Assembly (NCBI RefSeq): GCF_002844275.1
Contig: NZ_NXGX01000008.1
Span: forward strand, 124,001-188,000
Source: Thalassospira lohafexi
GTDB lineage: Bacteria > Pseudomonadota > Alphaproteobacteria > Rhodospirillales > Thalassospiraceae
DNA: 64,000 nt
Direction: 5' to 3'
Shown piece by piece: positions 7,916-16,957 of this stretch (position 1 is the stretch's first letter; the number at the start of each line of letters is the position of its first letter). Made by a program: the position numbers and the translations under genes. Below the pieces are notes generated by a model. That model saw only the letters and a list, made by a program, of their open reading frames with translations. It did no database searches and was not told the DNA's origin.

Positions 7916-8932
7916 TCAGGCTCCTGTTGAAATACGTTTGTGCGCCATGTCAGACGCCATTTTAAGGGCCGCGATCAAGCTATCAGGACGTGCAATACCC
8001 TTGCCCGCGATGTTAAGGGCGGTGCCATGATCGGGTGATGTTCTGATAAATGGCAATCCCAAGGTGACATTTACACCACCATGGAAATCAAGAGTCTTGA
8101 CCGGAATAAGCGCCTGATCATGATACGGACAAAGTGCCACGTCGTATTGCGCACGGGCTTCCTCATGGAACATGGTATCCGCGGGCAGCGGACCAATGAC
8201 ATCAAGGCCGTCGTCCCGTAGTTTTTTGATGGCGGGTATCATGATGGTTTGTTCTTCAATGCCCATGGTGCCGTCTTCACCAGCGTGCGGGTTTAGTCCC
8301 GCAATCGCAAGGCGTGGGTGCATAATCCCGAAATCGCGTTGTAGCGCCTTTGCCGTGATGTGACAAAGGGTACCAATCAAAGCGGAAGTCAATTGCTTGG
8401 GGACCTCTGCAAGTGCAATGTGGATTGTCAGTGGCACGACACGCAGTTTTGCGTTCGCCAGCATCATCACCGGGATCGTACCCGCTCCGGCCAGTTCGGC
8501 AAGAAATTCTGTGTGACCGGGATGTTTGAACCCGGCCGCATAAAGGGCACTTTTTTGAATTGGGCTTGTGACAACCGCACTTGCCGCACCTGATCTGGTT
8601 AACTCTACCGCGCGCGTGATGCTGTCAATCACGATATTTGCCGTCGCGGGCGACGCTGTGCCGGGAATGATTGACGCGTTTGTATCTTCAATATCAAGAA
8701 CTGGTAGTGCGCTTGTAAACGCAGTGGCCGTTTCTGAAATATCGGAAAGACGAACAAGCGGGATATCAATCCCTGTTTGATCTATCGCCTGTTTTAAGAT
8801 TCTGATCGGGGTCAACACGCAAAACGGCGACAAGGCATTATCGGTTCGGCGTTGCCATGCCCTTAGGGCAAGCTCCGGGCCGATGCCACCGGGCTCGCCG
8901 ATGGTTAAGGCAATCGGCGCGATCTTGCTCAT
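7916..8932 (-). CDS. pdxA: 4-hydroxythreonine-4-phosphate dehydrogenase
   Basis: NAD-dependent oxidation of 4-phosphohydroxy-threonine in the DXP-dependent vitamin B6 pathway. The 338-residue protein has GEPGGIGPEL near the N-terminus, the substrate-binding PGHTEFL (His140) and the metal-binding histidines His171, His216 (NPHAGEDG) and His271 (YHDQALIPVK). Length matches the family. It lies 23 bases downstream of surA and 6 bases upstream of rsmA, within one operon. Nothing unusual is seen. Confidence 0.96.
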   Translation of the reverse strand: MSKIAPIALTIGEPGGIGPELALRAWQRRTDNALSPFCVLTPIRILKQAIDQTGIDIPLVRLSDISETATAFTSALPVLDIEDTNASIIPGTASPATANIVIDSITRAVELTRSGAASAVVTSPIQKSALYAAGFKHPGHTEFLAELAGAGTIPVMMLANAKLRVVPLTIHIALAEVPKQLTSALIGTLCHITAKALQRDFGIMHPRLAIAGLNPHAGEDGTMGIEEQTIMIPAIKKLRDDGLDVIGPLPADTMFHEEARAQYDVALCPYHDQALIPVKTLDFHGGVNVTLGLPFIRTSPDHGTALNIAGKGIARPDSLIAALKMASDMAHKRISTGA

Positions 8933-8955
8933 TGAAATATATCCCAGAGACCAGA

Positions 8956-10236
8956 TTATATCCGAATATCGATAAAGGCTTCACGGCGAAGTTCGCGAAG
9001 TTTCCGACGTGCCAAGATATCAAGCCGTTCCATCAGCAGCCTGTTTTCGACACTTTTGCGATCGGGAAGGTTGCTTTTTTCGATCTTGTCGCAAACCATT
9101 ACCAGAAGCGCACCACCGTCGACACGGATCACATCCGAAATTTGGCCTTTGTCTAGGCCACCGACAGCGCGGCTTACCGGACCGGAAAGGTCATTTGGTG
9201 AAATGCCTTTCATCTCGCCACTGAGATCAGAACCAAGATCAACAGCAACATTTGCCAAGGCCTGACAGCTGTCAGCAGTTTTCTTGGCATTATCCATGAC
9301 TGCGAGCTTTGCATTCAATTGGTCTTGCGGTGTGTCGTCTGCAACCGGAACAAACAACTGGTAAAGATCAAGCCGGGTATCGGTAATTGCTGCGGCGTCA
9401 CCGCGACGGCGATCCAGAAGCTTGATGATGTAGTAGCCGCGAATGGTTTGAATCGGTGCGCTTACGTCACCGGGTTCAAGCTGATTGATGGCCTGTTGCA
9501 GTTCGCTTGCCACTTCACCGGCATACAGCCAACCCAAGTCACCACCTGCTGGCGCACTCGTGCTGGCTGAAATCTGTCTGGCAAGACCACCGAAATCCGC
9601 ACCTTGGTCCAGCGCTTTGAGGACTTCTTGTGCTGTTTGATAGACTTTGCTGCTGTCCTGCTGATTGTCAACAGGAAGGAAAATCTCCTGTACCCGGTTG
9701 CGCGGCTTTCCCTGGTTGCTTTCGATGCGGGCAAGGTTTTCATCAATTTCAGCATCAGAAATCTGCACATCACGGCGCATCGTGCCCAGCAGTTTTTGCC
9801 ATGCAACCTGCGGTTTGATTTGATCTTCGATGGTGCCTGCTGCGACCCGACGTTGTTCAAGGAATTTATCAAGCATCCCGCTTGCCAACCCGGCATTTTG
9901 CTCGATCGTTGATTTTGCAAGGTCGATATCGCTTTGCGTCACTTCAATGCCGCGACGTTCCGCCTCCTGCATTTGCAACTTCTCATTGATTAGCTGTTGC
10001 AGAATTTGCGGCGCCATTTCATTGCTTTTTTGCGGGGTCATTTCGATATTTGACGAAACGGCAATCAATTTAATGCGTTCGACAAGATCGATGATCGAAA
10101 TCGGTTCGTCATTAACGACGGCAGCAACGCCAACTGGTGATTGGGCGCGCGCAATACCACCGGCAGACACCAGTATGACTGTGCTTAGAATGAAAAGGAC
10201 GTTCTTGAATGCGACTGTCGAAAATTTTGAAATCAT
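8956..10236 (-). CDS. surA: Periplasmic chaperone / peptidyl-prolyl isomerase SurA
   Basis: Escorts unfolded outer-membrane proteins, including LptD, through the periplasm. The 426-residue precursor has a signal peptide with likely cleavage after ARA (about residue 31), an N-terminal SurA chaperone domain, one clear parvulin-type PpiC domain (about 175-275, with GGDLGWLYAGE) and a second, weaker parvulin-like region (about 285-400). It starts 6 bases after the lptD stop. The lptD-surA adjacency makes functional sense because SurA helps LptD assembly. Confidence 0.93.
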   Translation of the reverse strand: MISKFSTVAFKNVLFILSTVILVSAGGIARAQSPVGVAAVVNDEPISIIDLVERIKLIAVSSNIEMTPQKSNEMAPQILQQLINEKLQMQEAERRGIEVTQSDIDLAKSTIEQNAGLASGMLDKFLEQRRVAAGTIEDQIKPQVAWQKLLGTMRRDVQISDAEIDENLARIESNQGKPRNRVQEIFLPVDNQQDSSKVYQTAQEVLKALDQGADFGGLARQISASTSAPAGGDLGWLYAGEVASELQQAINQLEPGDVSAPIQTIRGYYIIKLLDRRRGDAAAITDTRLDLYQLFVPVADDTPQDQLNAKLAVMDNAKKTADSCQALANVAVDLGSDLSGEMKGISPNDLSGPVSRAVGGLDKGQISDVIRVDGGALLVMVCDKIEKSNLPDRKSVENRLLMERLDILARRKLRELRREAFIDIRI

Positions 10237-10242
10237 TCTATC

Positions 10243-12420
10243 TTACAATCCGGCTGCAGATGCAAATTCGCCCAGGGTCTTGAATACGAGGCGGAACAAA
10301 AATTCGTCGGACTCACCCAAGTCCTGATCCTGATAGAAGGTACGACGAACCCGACCATCAAAGATGAAGCATTCATCCTCGTACACAAAGCCGACACCGT
10401 ACTCAAGTGGGTCATCCTGATCAATGTCATAACGGCTATAGGCCATGCCCGACCAGAATTCACTAAATTGGCGTTCGGCTTTGAAATAGAGTTCTTGGCG
10501 CTCGTTGAACTCTTCACTGCCGGCATCGTCGGTGAAATGTACGTAGGTCGTGTTGAGACGCAGTGTATCCATCGAGCCAACAGTGGCCGATACCTGATTA
10601 CGTCTTGCAGAGAAATCATCGTTATCGAGACGATAGCGATAGGTGAGGTCAAGGTATTTACTCGGCGAGACGGTTACGCGGCCCACGTAGTCAGACAGAT
10701 GTTCGTCAAGGCCAGACCCTGGGGCAAAGGTATCGTTGTCATTTGCGCGATAGCTTTGGCCAAACATAGCACTAGTGTAACCACCAGACTGACCATATAC
10801 GCCCCATTCCAAGCCGTAACTTGCACGGAAACCATCTTCCGCCCGATCAAGCCCACCGAAACGGTCATGCGCCATCAGGTTAATATCGTCAAATTCAAAC
10901 GATTGGGAATCTTCGTTAGAAATTTCGTCGGGATTGCCGCCATTGGGCGACCATGCGGCCATGGCCATTGGTTTGATGATATGGTGGTATTCGCCCTGAT
11001 CACTGACGAAGGGCATACTCCAGTCAATAGCAGCCAAGGGCAGTAGCCGCCCAGTATATCCGCTATAGTCACTTTTGCCGTCTCGTTCGACGTCAGAGAC
11101 AATATAATTGTCACTACGAACAGATAAGCTGAGTTTGGTGACGTCGCCCATTGATCCGATATACGGAAGAGCCCATCCGGCTTTGGCAGAGACACGGTGC
11201 GAATCCGCACCATCTTCGCGGGTCAGTGAAAGCCCATCAAGGTCCAATGTTGTGTAGCTGCCATACTTCGCGGGCTCAGTCTGGCCGTGGAACTGCATAT
11301 GGGGCAAGATGATAGGGGTTGTGTCGCGGTCATCATCTTCCTTAAGTCCCTGGAAATAATATCCGTCGATACGACTATAACTGGCACCCCGGAATCCCTC
11401 CGTGAACAGGTTGGAAGTTAAGACAGACGGCGAATCAAATCCGTAACGTGACTGATATGTTTTGTTAGATGCCTGCTCTGCATCAAAGCCCCAGCGCCAA
11501 GTCTCATCAATGTCAAACCGGCCCTCGGCGTCGATATGGCCTTGAAAACGGTCATCGCTGTCGCGGGTCACACTGCCATCAAATTCCATCTCGCCACTGT
11601 CAAACCGTTGACGGTATTCTGTCGCCAGAACAGGGCCTTCATCGGTGGTATAGATCGGCGTTAAAGTTGCGTCTTTGCTTTTGTCTATGGCGACGTAGTA
11701 AGGCTGCGCAAAGAAAGAGCCAACATAGCTCGTGCTGCCAAAGGATGGCGCAAGGAGACCTGATTGGCGTTTTACTGTCGGGTCCGGATGCTGCAAATAC
11801 GGAGTGTATAGGATCGGAATGCCGCCAACTTCTAATCTGGCGTCTTTGTATTCAACTGTCTTTGCTTCGGCGTCGTGGATCACGCGCGCGGCGCGAATGC
11901 GCCAAAGAGGAGGGCTGTCACTGTCGTCTTCGCATACCTTGCACGGTGAATAGACGGCTTTGGCTATCTCAGTAAAGTTTCCGCCACTACGCCGTGCGCC
12001 GGTGCCCGCAATGCGCGTATTTTCATCCAGTAGAATGTAAATGTCTTTGACGATGCCGTTTTTAAAATCGCCGCTCAGTTCAACATAACTTGCAAACGTC
12101 ACTTCGCCGTTTGGTTCTGTGATGCTGACGTTTCCCGATGCGGTCATGACGTCTTGGGATTGATCATAGCTGACGGTGTCAGCAAGAAGAATACGGCCTT
12201 CGCGCGATATTTCGACGTTGCCGCGTGCGGTCACAGTTTGAAGCTCGCGGTTATAATCTACTTCATCGGCACTAAACAAAAGTGCCGGTTCTTCTTCGCC
12301 TGCTTGGGAAGATGTTGCCTGCGCGTTGGCAGTGCTGATGCCGAACCCAACAAAAAACATTCCGCACCCCAGGATGGTGCTGGCGGCGAGTTTTTTGATC
12401 ATTCCCCCTGTCATGGCCAT
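10243..12420 (-). CDS. lptD: LPS-assembly protein LptD
   Basis: Outer-membrane beta-barrel that inserts lipopolysaccharide into the outer leaflet together with LptE. The 725-residue precursor has a signal peptide ending around ANAQA (residues 31-35), an OstA/LptA-like beta-jellyroll (about 45-200) and a large C-terminal barrel domain. Cysteines Cys160 and Cys163 and one near the C-terminus could form the inter-domain disulfides known for LptD. The start at 12420 lies 4 bases after the lptG stop; in-frame ATGs at residues 3 and 7 are alternatives. The lptG tail supplies a GAGGAT ribosome site. No lptE is seen nearby. Confidence 0.94.
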   Translation of the reverse strand: MAMTGGMIKKLAASTILGCGMFFVGFGISTANAQATSSQAGEEEPALLFSADEVDYNRELQTVTARGNVEISREGRILLADTVSYDQSQDVMTASGNVSITEPNGEVTFASYVELSGDFKNGIVKDIYILLDENTRIAGTGARRSGGNFTEIAKAVYSPCKVCEDDSDSPPLWRIRAARVIHDAEAKTVEYKDARLEVGGIPILYTPYLQHPDPTVKRQSGLLAPSFGSTSYVGSFFAQPYYVAIDKSKDATLTPIYTTDEGPVLATEYRQRFDSGEMEFDGSVTRDSDDRFQGHIDAEGRFDIDETWRWGFDAEQASNKTYQSRYGFDSPSVLTSNLFTEGFRGASYSRIDGYYFQGLKEDDDRDTTPIILPHMQFHGQTEPAKYGSYTTLDLDGLSLTREDGADSHRVSAKAGWALPYIGSMGDVTKLSLSVRSDNYIVSDVERDGKSDYSGYTGRLLPLAAIDWSMPFVSDQGEYHHIIKPMAMAAWSPNGGNPDEISNEDSQSFEFDDINLMAHDRFGGLDRAEDGFRASYGLEWGVYGQSGGYTSAMFGQSYRANDNDTFAPGSGLDEHLSDYVGRVTVSPSKYLDLTYRYRLDNDDFSARRNQVSATVGSMDTLRLNTTYVHFTDDAGSEEFNERQELYFKAERQFSEFWSGMAYSRYDIDQDDPLEYGVGFVYEDECFIFDGRVRRTFYQDQDLGESDEFLFRLVFKTLGEFASAAGL

Positions 12421-12424
12421 TTAA

Positions 12425-13528
12425 CTAGCCATCCTCAAGATGTAGCAATGTTGAAACCCCTAGCAACAAAGAAATACCCGCAGGTGCCCATGCCGATAAA
12501 ATTGGTGGAATGCCGCCTGAGACACCCAGTGCCGAAATGACATCTGTACAGAAATAAAGAATGAACCCGGTGGCAACCCCCCCACCGATAACAAGAGACA
12601 CACGCCGCCGTCGAGAAAATTTAAGGCAAAATGCCGCCGCAATCAGGACCATAGCACATAAAAGTAGGGGGCGTGAGAGCAGGCTGTGGAAATGAATTCG
12701 GTGGCGGGTCGCATTGAAGCCTGCACGTTCCAGCAAATTGATGAACGGCTTTAAGTCCCAGAACGACATGGTTTCAGGGGATGCAAAACTATCTTGAATT
12801 TTACGTGCGGTTAGGTTCGTGGGGAGCATCAATTCACTGTTAAACGTACTTGCCTGTCCCGGATTAAACGTCCAAACATCATAAAAATGCCAAGTACCCG
12901 GCTCCAGCATCGCACGTTTCGCATCAAGGCGCGTTGTAAAGTCATCGGAATTTTCAAACCGGAAAACAGTCACATTACGCAGATCAATTTTGTCACCTTC
13001 CTGACTGCGCACTTCGCGGGCATAGATCACAGCTTGGCCATCCTGAGTACCTTGGCGCAACCAAAGCCCACTTGATGACAAGTTCATCACGCTGACATTG
13101 TTCTGAAGGTAACGTGCCTCAAGCATCTCGTAGCGCTGCAGCAATATCGATGACAGCGGGTTAAGTGCTGCAACCTGCAGCGTACCAAGGATCAGTGCGC
13201 ACATAAAGGGCGGTAGCAGGAACTGCCACGCAGAAACACCTGCTGCGCGGGTGACGACAAGTTCCTGATTGCCCGTAAGTTTCCAGAACGAGAACATTGA
13301 GCCAAATAAAACCGCAAACGGCAAAACCTTTTCCGTCATGAACGGAATGCGACTTGCGGCCATTTGGAAGACGATACTGACTGTTGCATCCGGCTTTCCA
13401 CCCGCACGGCGCAGCAATTCGATGCTGTCGCCAATCATGATCAAACCGATCAGAAGGGCGAGGATAGCCAAAATCGAAAGCAGAACATGTTTGCCAAAAT
13501 ACCACGTCAGCGTTGGAGATATTCTCAT
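12425..13528 (-). CDS. lptG: LPS export permease LptG
   Basis: One of two inner-membrane permease subunits of the LptB2FG ABC exporter that extracts LPS from the inner membrane. The 367-residue protein shows the YjgP/YjgQ layout: three N-terminal transmembrane helices, a periplasmic beta-jellyroll (about 130-270) and three C-terminal helices. It begins inside the last codons of lptF with a 4-base ATGA overlap, so the pair is translationally coupled. Assignment as LptG rather than LptF follows gene order and the RISPTLTWYFGKHVL start typical of LptG. Confidence 0.92.
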   Translation of the reverse strand: MRISPTLTWYFGKHVLLSILAILALLIGLIMIGDSIELLRRAGGKPDATVSIVFQMAASRIPFMTEKVLPFAVLFGSMFSFWKLTGNQELVVTRAAGVSAWQFLLPPFMCALILGTLQVAALNPLSSILLQRYEMLEARYLQNNVSVMNLSSSGLWLRQGTQDGQAVIYAREVRSQEGDKIDLRNVTVFRFENSDDFTTRLDAKRAMLEPGTWHFYDVWTFNPGQASTFNSELMLPTNLTARKIQDSFASPETMSFWDLKPFINLLERAGFNATRHRIHFHSLLSRPLLLCAMVLIAAAFCLKFSRRRRVSLVIGGGVATGFILYFCTDVISALGVSGGIPPILSAWAPAGISLLLGVSTLLHLEDG

Positions 13529-14643
13529 GCCTTAGCCTCTTCACTGGCCGCGCGGCTGGCGCGAATTTGTGGTCCGCGGAATGTCCAGTAAAGCCCTAAA
13601 ATAATTGGCAGCAGAGCGTTGGCATACATCAGTGGAATAAGTGCCGGGTTCTTTGCTGCCAAGTTTTTCATGGCAATGGCCACAGCCTGACAAAGAACCA
13701 TAACCCCGATGGCGCCCAGTAGGCGCCCGCTTTGCCCGCGTCGCGAAAAACTACTCGAAACGAGAACAGCCAACGCAATACTGGCAAACCCGATAGCATA
13801 AAGCGGCGAAATCAAACGGTCATGACCTTCGGCACGGAATGCGCCAATATCGTTTAATGAAATGTTTGGCGGTACACCCGTCAGAAGATTGAAGACATTG
13901 CGTTCGCGCGCTTCGCGATAGCGCAAGGCCGGATCTTCTGTACTATGGGCAATATCTACGGCATAGCGGTCGAAATACAGGATCGACATGGTGCCGTCGT
14001 CCGGGTTTACTTCCTGCCGGTTACCATCAAGTAGGACAATGCGGGGCCCTTCATCGGTGCGAACAAGCGCACCATGCTTTGCCATCATTGTTGTTTGTTT
14101 GTCTGGATCGCGGGAGTCATGGACAAGGATGCCAAGAAGCTCGTTATCACGACCGACTTCACGGACATAGACAGTCAATCCATCAAGATCGGTGAAACTG
14201 CCTTCCTGCAACAGGACCGAGGAAAAATCATTGCGGATCGAGAATTGCAGTTCCTTGAACTGTTGATAGCTGTAGGGCAAATAAAACAGTGTCAGGAAAT
14301 AGCCAAAACCAGCAGTCATAACGGCAAGCATCAAGGTCGGCTTTACAAGCGCCCATTGGCTTAGGCCCGCAGAGCGCATCACAATCAGTTCACGATCCTG
14401 AATAAGTTTGTTGTAGGTAAACACCACAACAAAAAACAACGAGATCGGCAGAATGATGGCCAGAAAACTGGGCAGTAGCAAAGACGTCAGTTGCAAAAAT
14501 ACCGAGACGGATAGGCCCCGGTTCACAATCATTTCCACAAAACGCAGGCTTTGCGACAGCCAAATGACACAGAGAAGCCCCAGTGTCACAAAGACCATCA
14601 AAATTAGCTGCTGTTTTAGCATATATCGGGTTAAGCGATTCAT
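13525..14643 (-). CDS. lptF: LPS export permease LptF
   Basis: Second permease subunit of the LptB2FG exporter and first gene of the outer-membrane operon. The 372-residue protein starts MNRLTRYMLKQ, the usual LptF beginning, and has six predicted membrane helices around a periplasmic jellyroll. An in-frame ATG at 14733 would add 30 residues not typical of the family. The ATG at 14643 is preferred even though it has no ribosome site. A perfect TATAAT lies only 7 bases before it, so the mRNA could be leaderless. Confidence 0.91.
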   Translation of the reverse strand: MNRLTRYMLKQQLILMVFVTLGLLCVIWLSQSLRFVEMIVNRGLSVSVFLQLTSLLLPSFLAIILPISLFFVVVFTYNKLIQDRELIVMRSAGLSQWALVKPTLMLAVMTAGFGYFLTLFYLPYSYQQFKELQFSIRNDFSSVLLQEGSFTDLDGLTVYVREVGRDNELLGILVHDSRDPDKQTTMMAKHGALVRTDEGPRIVLLDGNRQEVNPDDGTMSILYFDRYAVDIAHSTEDPALRYREARERNVFNLLTGVPPNISLNDIGAFRAEGHDRLISPLYAIGFASIALAVLVSSSFSRRGQSGRLLGAIGVMVLCQAVAIAMKNLAAKNPALIPLMYANALLPIILGLYWTFRGPQIRASRAASEEAKA

Positions 14644-14650
14644 CGGGCGG

Positions 14651-14656
14651 ATTATA
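14651..14656 (-). promoter_or_regulatory. Consensus -10 element placed for a leaderless lptF transcript
   Basis: On the minus strand, TATAAT is followed by seven bases and then the lptF ATG. A transcript starting 6-8 bases downstream would begin at or next to the start codon. The -35 side is weak (GTTTCG at a 17-base spacing), so the promoter is not certain. Confidence 0.4.
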
Positions 14657-14784
14657 GACAAGCAATCAGAAACCGAAACAGGAAATTGTTCACAAATGCC
14701 TTCAAATCGTACGGAATTTCCGAATGCGGGCAATTGACGCGGACAGTTTGTTCAGAGGGATGAACAGGCAGGGTAGAATCCAAC

Positions 14785-14816
14785 GCGCCATCGTCATCTT
14801 GCAATAACGATGGCGC
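14785..14816. terminator. Strong hairpin between lptF and the acyl-CoA dehydrogenase gene
   Basis: A perfect 10-bp stem GCGCCATCGT (14785-14794) / ACGATGGCGC (14807-14816) lies just after the acyl-CoA dehydrogenase gene. Neither side has a clear T run, so it may be an imperfect terminator or a 3'-end stabilising structure. Confidence 0.5.
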
Positions 14817-14840
14817 AGCTGACTCTGGGAAATGAGTTTG

Positions 14841-16622
14841 TCAAAATAGTGGCTGGGGTTCGTGGAGTTCGCTTTCGCTGCAATTAGCGATTTGAGCTGC
14901 CATGAAAGCCGCTTCCGGCAAGAGTTGGGAAAAGAAGAACTGACAGGATTTGACCTTGCCTGACAGGAAATCAGTTGCTTCAGGGGAACTGCTGGCAGTC
15001 ATCAACGCGCGCAACATCAACCAGCCAGAAACACAAAGGGCAGCCTGACGCAAATATGGCGATGCCAAAGCCTGGGCCATAGCCGCATCACTGCTGCAGC
15101 GATCAAGAACAATGTCGGTGCTTTCTGAAAGTTGTTCAAGTGCGTTTTGCACTTGCTGCGCAGCAGTTTGTACTGTGCCGTTTTGATCGCCCGAATTCGC
15201 TGTTTTGACGGTATCTCTTGCCTCAGTAATCAGGATGTTTAATGCGCTAGCACGATCACGCAAAACCTTTCTTCCAATAAAATCAATTGCCTGAATGCCG
15301 TTGGTGCCTTCATAAATCGGGGCGATGCGCGCATCCCGTAAATGTTGGGCGGCACCGGTTTCTTCGATAAAGCCCATGCCACCATGCACTTGCACACCAA
15401 GAGACGCATTCTCGACACCAAGGTCAGTTGACCATGCCTTGACCAACGGTATCAGGAGGTCTGCACGGGCTTGTGCCGCCGCGCGTTGGTTCTCATCAGG
15501 CTGGTGATGGGCAAGGTCAAGCTGAGCGGCCGCATACAGCGAAAGCGCGCGTGCTGCTTCGGTGGAGGATCGCATACGCATCAACATGCGCTGCACATCG
15601 CCATGCATGATGATTGGGGCATCGTCACCTGTGTGAGTCTTGCCCTGCTTGCGTTGTTGGCTGTAATCAAGTGCCTGCTGATACGCGCGTTCTGAAATTG
15701 CCACGCCTTGCTGGCCAACGGCCAAGCGCGCGTTGTTCATCATGGTGAACATGCAGGCAAGGCCTTTGCCTTTTTCGCCGACAAGGTGTCCGGTTGCACC
15801 ACCTTGGTCGCCAAAGGATAAAACGGCAGTCGGGCTGGCATGGATACCGAGTTTATGTTCAAGCGAGACGCATGAAACATCGTTGCGTGGACCAATTTCG
15901 CCGGTTTCCGAGACAAGGAACTTTGGAACGATAAACAGCGATATGCCTTTGACACCATCAGGCGCGTCAGGTGTTCTGGCCAAAACAAGATGGACGATAT
16001 TCTCCGTCATCTCGTGATCGCCATAGGTGATAAAGATTTTTTGGCCGGTGATGGCATAGGTGCCGTCGTTTTTGGGGACGGCAAGGCTGCGTACTTTTGA
16101 AAGGTCGGACCCGGCTTGCGGTTCCGTCAAGTTCATCGTGCCTGTCCATTCGCCACTAACCATCCGGGATAGATAAAGTGCACGTTGCTGATCTGAGCCA
16201 TGGATTGTGAGGGCTTCGATCGCGCCTGCGGTCAGCATCGGACAAAGCGCAAAGGCCATATTTGAAGCATGCCACATTTCCGCAACGGCGGCGCCGAGCA
16301 AGATAGGCAGCCCCATACCACCTTCGGCCTCTGTGGCGGAAATACCTTGCCAGCCACCTTCACAAAACTGTGCATAGGCTTCTTTCCATCCGGTTGGCGT
16401 ACGAACAGTGCCGTCATCAAGAAGTTTCGCACCTTCCTGATCGCCGATACGGTTCAGCGGTGCGAGGACCGATGACGCAAGTTTGGATGCTTCTTCAAGG
16501 ATGGCATCGACAAGATCCGGGCTGACCTCCGCGAAAGCGGGCAGGTTTACAACCGTATCAAGCCCGATCACGTCGTGGATTAGAAAACGAAAATCCTGAA
16601 TTGGTGGCGTAAAGTCAGTCAT
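14841..16622 (-). CDS. Large acyl-CoA dehydrogenase (DmdC-like)
   Basis: FAD-dependent acyl-CoA dehydrogenase of 593 residues, longer than the usual 380-400. It belongs to the group that includes DmdC, the 3-methylmercaptopropionyl-CoA dehydrogenase, and related beta-oxidation enzymes. The core is clear: the N-terminal helical domain, TEPQAGSDL (FAD contact), KIFITYGDHE and the C-terminal helical bundle with YEGTNGIQAIDFIGRKV, whose glutamate is the likely base, followed by the extra C-terminal domain of this subgroup. Substrate cannot be fixed from sequence: DMSP breakdown is possible in a marine bacterium, but many members act on other acyl-CoAs. It appears to be monocistronic. Confidence 0.88.
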   Translation of the reverse strand: MTDFTPPIQDFRFLIHDVIGLDTVVNLPAFAEVSPDLVDAILEEASKLASSVLAPLNRIGDQEGAKLLDDGTVRTPTGWKEAYAQFCEGGWQGISATEAEGGMGLPILLGAAVAEMWHASNMAFALCPMLTAGAIEALTIHGSDQQRALYLSRMVSGEWTGTMNLTEPQAGSDLSKVRSLAVPKNDGTYAITGQKIFITYGDHEMTENIVHLVLARTPDAPDGVKGISLFIVPKFLVSETGEIGPRNDVSCVSLEHKLGIHASPTAVLSFGDQGGATGHLVGEKGKGLACMFTMMNNARLAVGQQGVAISERAYQQALDYSQQRKQGKTHTGDDAPIIMHGDVQRMLMRMRSSTEAARALSLYAAAQLDLAHHQPDENQRAAAQARADLLIPLVKAWSTDLGVENASLGVQVHGGMGFIEETGAAQHLRDARIAPIYEGTNGIQAIDFIGRKVLRDRASALNILITEARDTVKTANSGDQNGTVQTAAQQVQNALEQLSESTDIVLDRCSSDAAMAQALASPYLRQAALCVSGWLMLRALMTASSSPEATDFLSGKVKSCQFFFSQLLPEAAFMAAQIANCSESELHEPQPLF

Positions 16623-16957
16623 GAAAAAAGACGTCTCCCTGAGATGTGAGCCGCCCGCTCGGAACAGTCAGCTTTTTGCCAACTTTGTTTGTTAGAAAGC
16701 AGCATAACGGGGCGAAGTCACAAGAGCGAGTCTGTTTCGCAAAGATGCATTAAAATGCGTCTCAGACATTGGTCGCAAAGGTATGTAAACGGTTGCCACT
16801 GGCAAAGAGAGCAAAAGCATCCGATATTAGGTTCAGACTCTAATCAGACGATAAAGCAAGTCGAGGGCTCGCCAATCTGAAAAAGGCAGGCTAGACTTGG
16901 GAATTATGAAATCGGATTTCGATCCGTAAACCAGATGATAAAGACAGGAGTGGGCTG
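16623..16957. other. 335-base divergent intergenic region
   Basis: No convincing gene is seen. The stretch must hold the promoters of the acyl-CoA dehydrogenase (minus) and the protease (plus). Two hairpins are visible: GATGCATT/AATGCGTC (16744-16761, one wobble) and CGGAT-TTCG-ATCCG (16913-16926), the latter in the leader of the protease. An SD-like CAGGAG (16945-16950) precedes the TTG start at 16958. Confidence 0.5.

Noticed and set aside
16656..16685. EcfG promoter (GGAAC) near the acyl-CoA dehydrogenase start
   Set aside because: No CGTT at a 16-17 base spacing. GGAAC sequences near 5313 and 62400 fail the same test.
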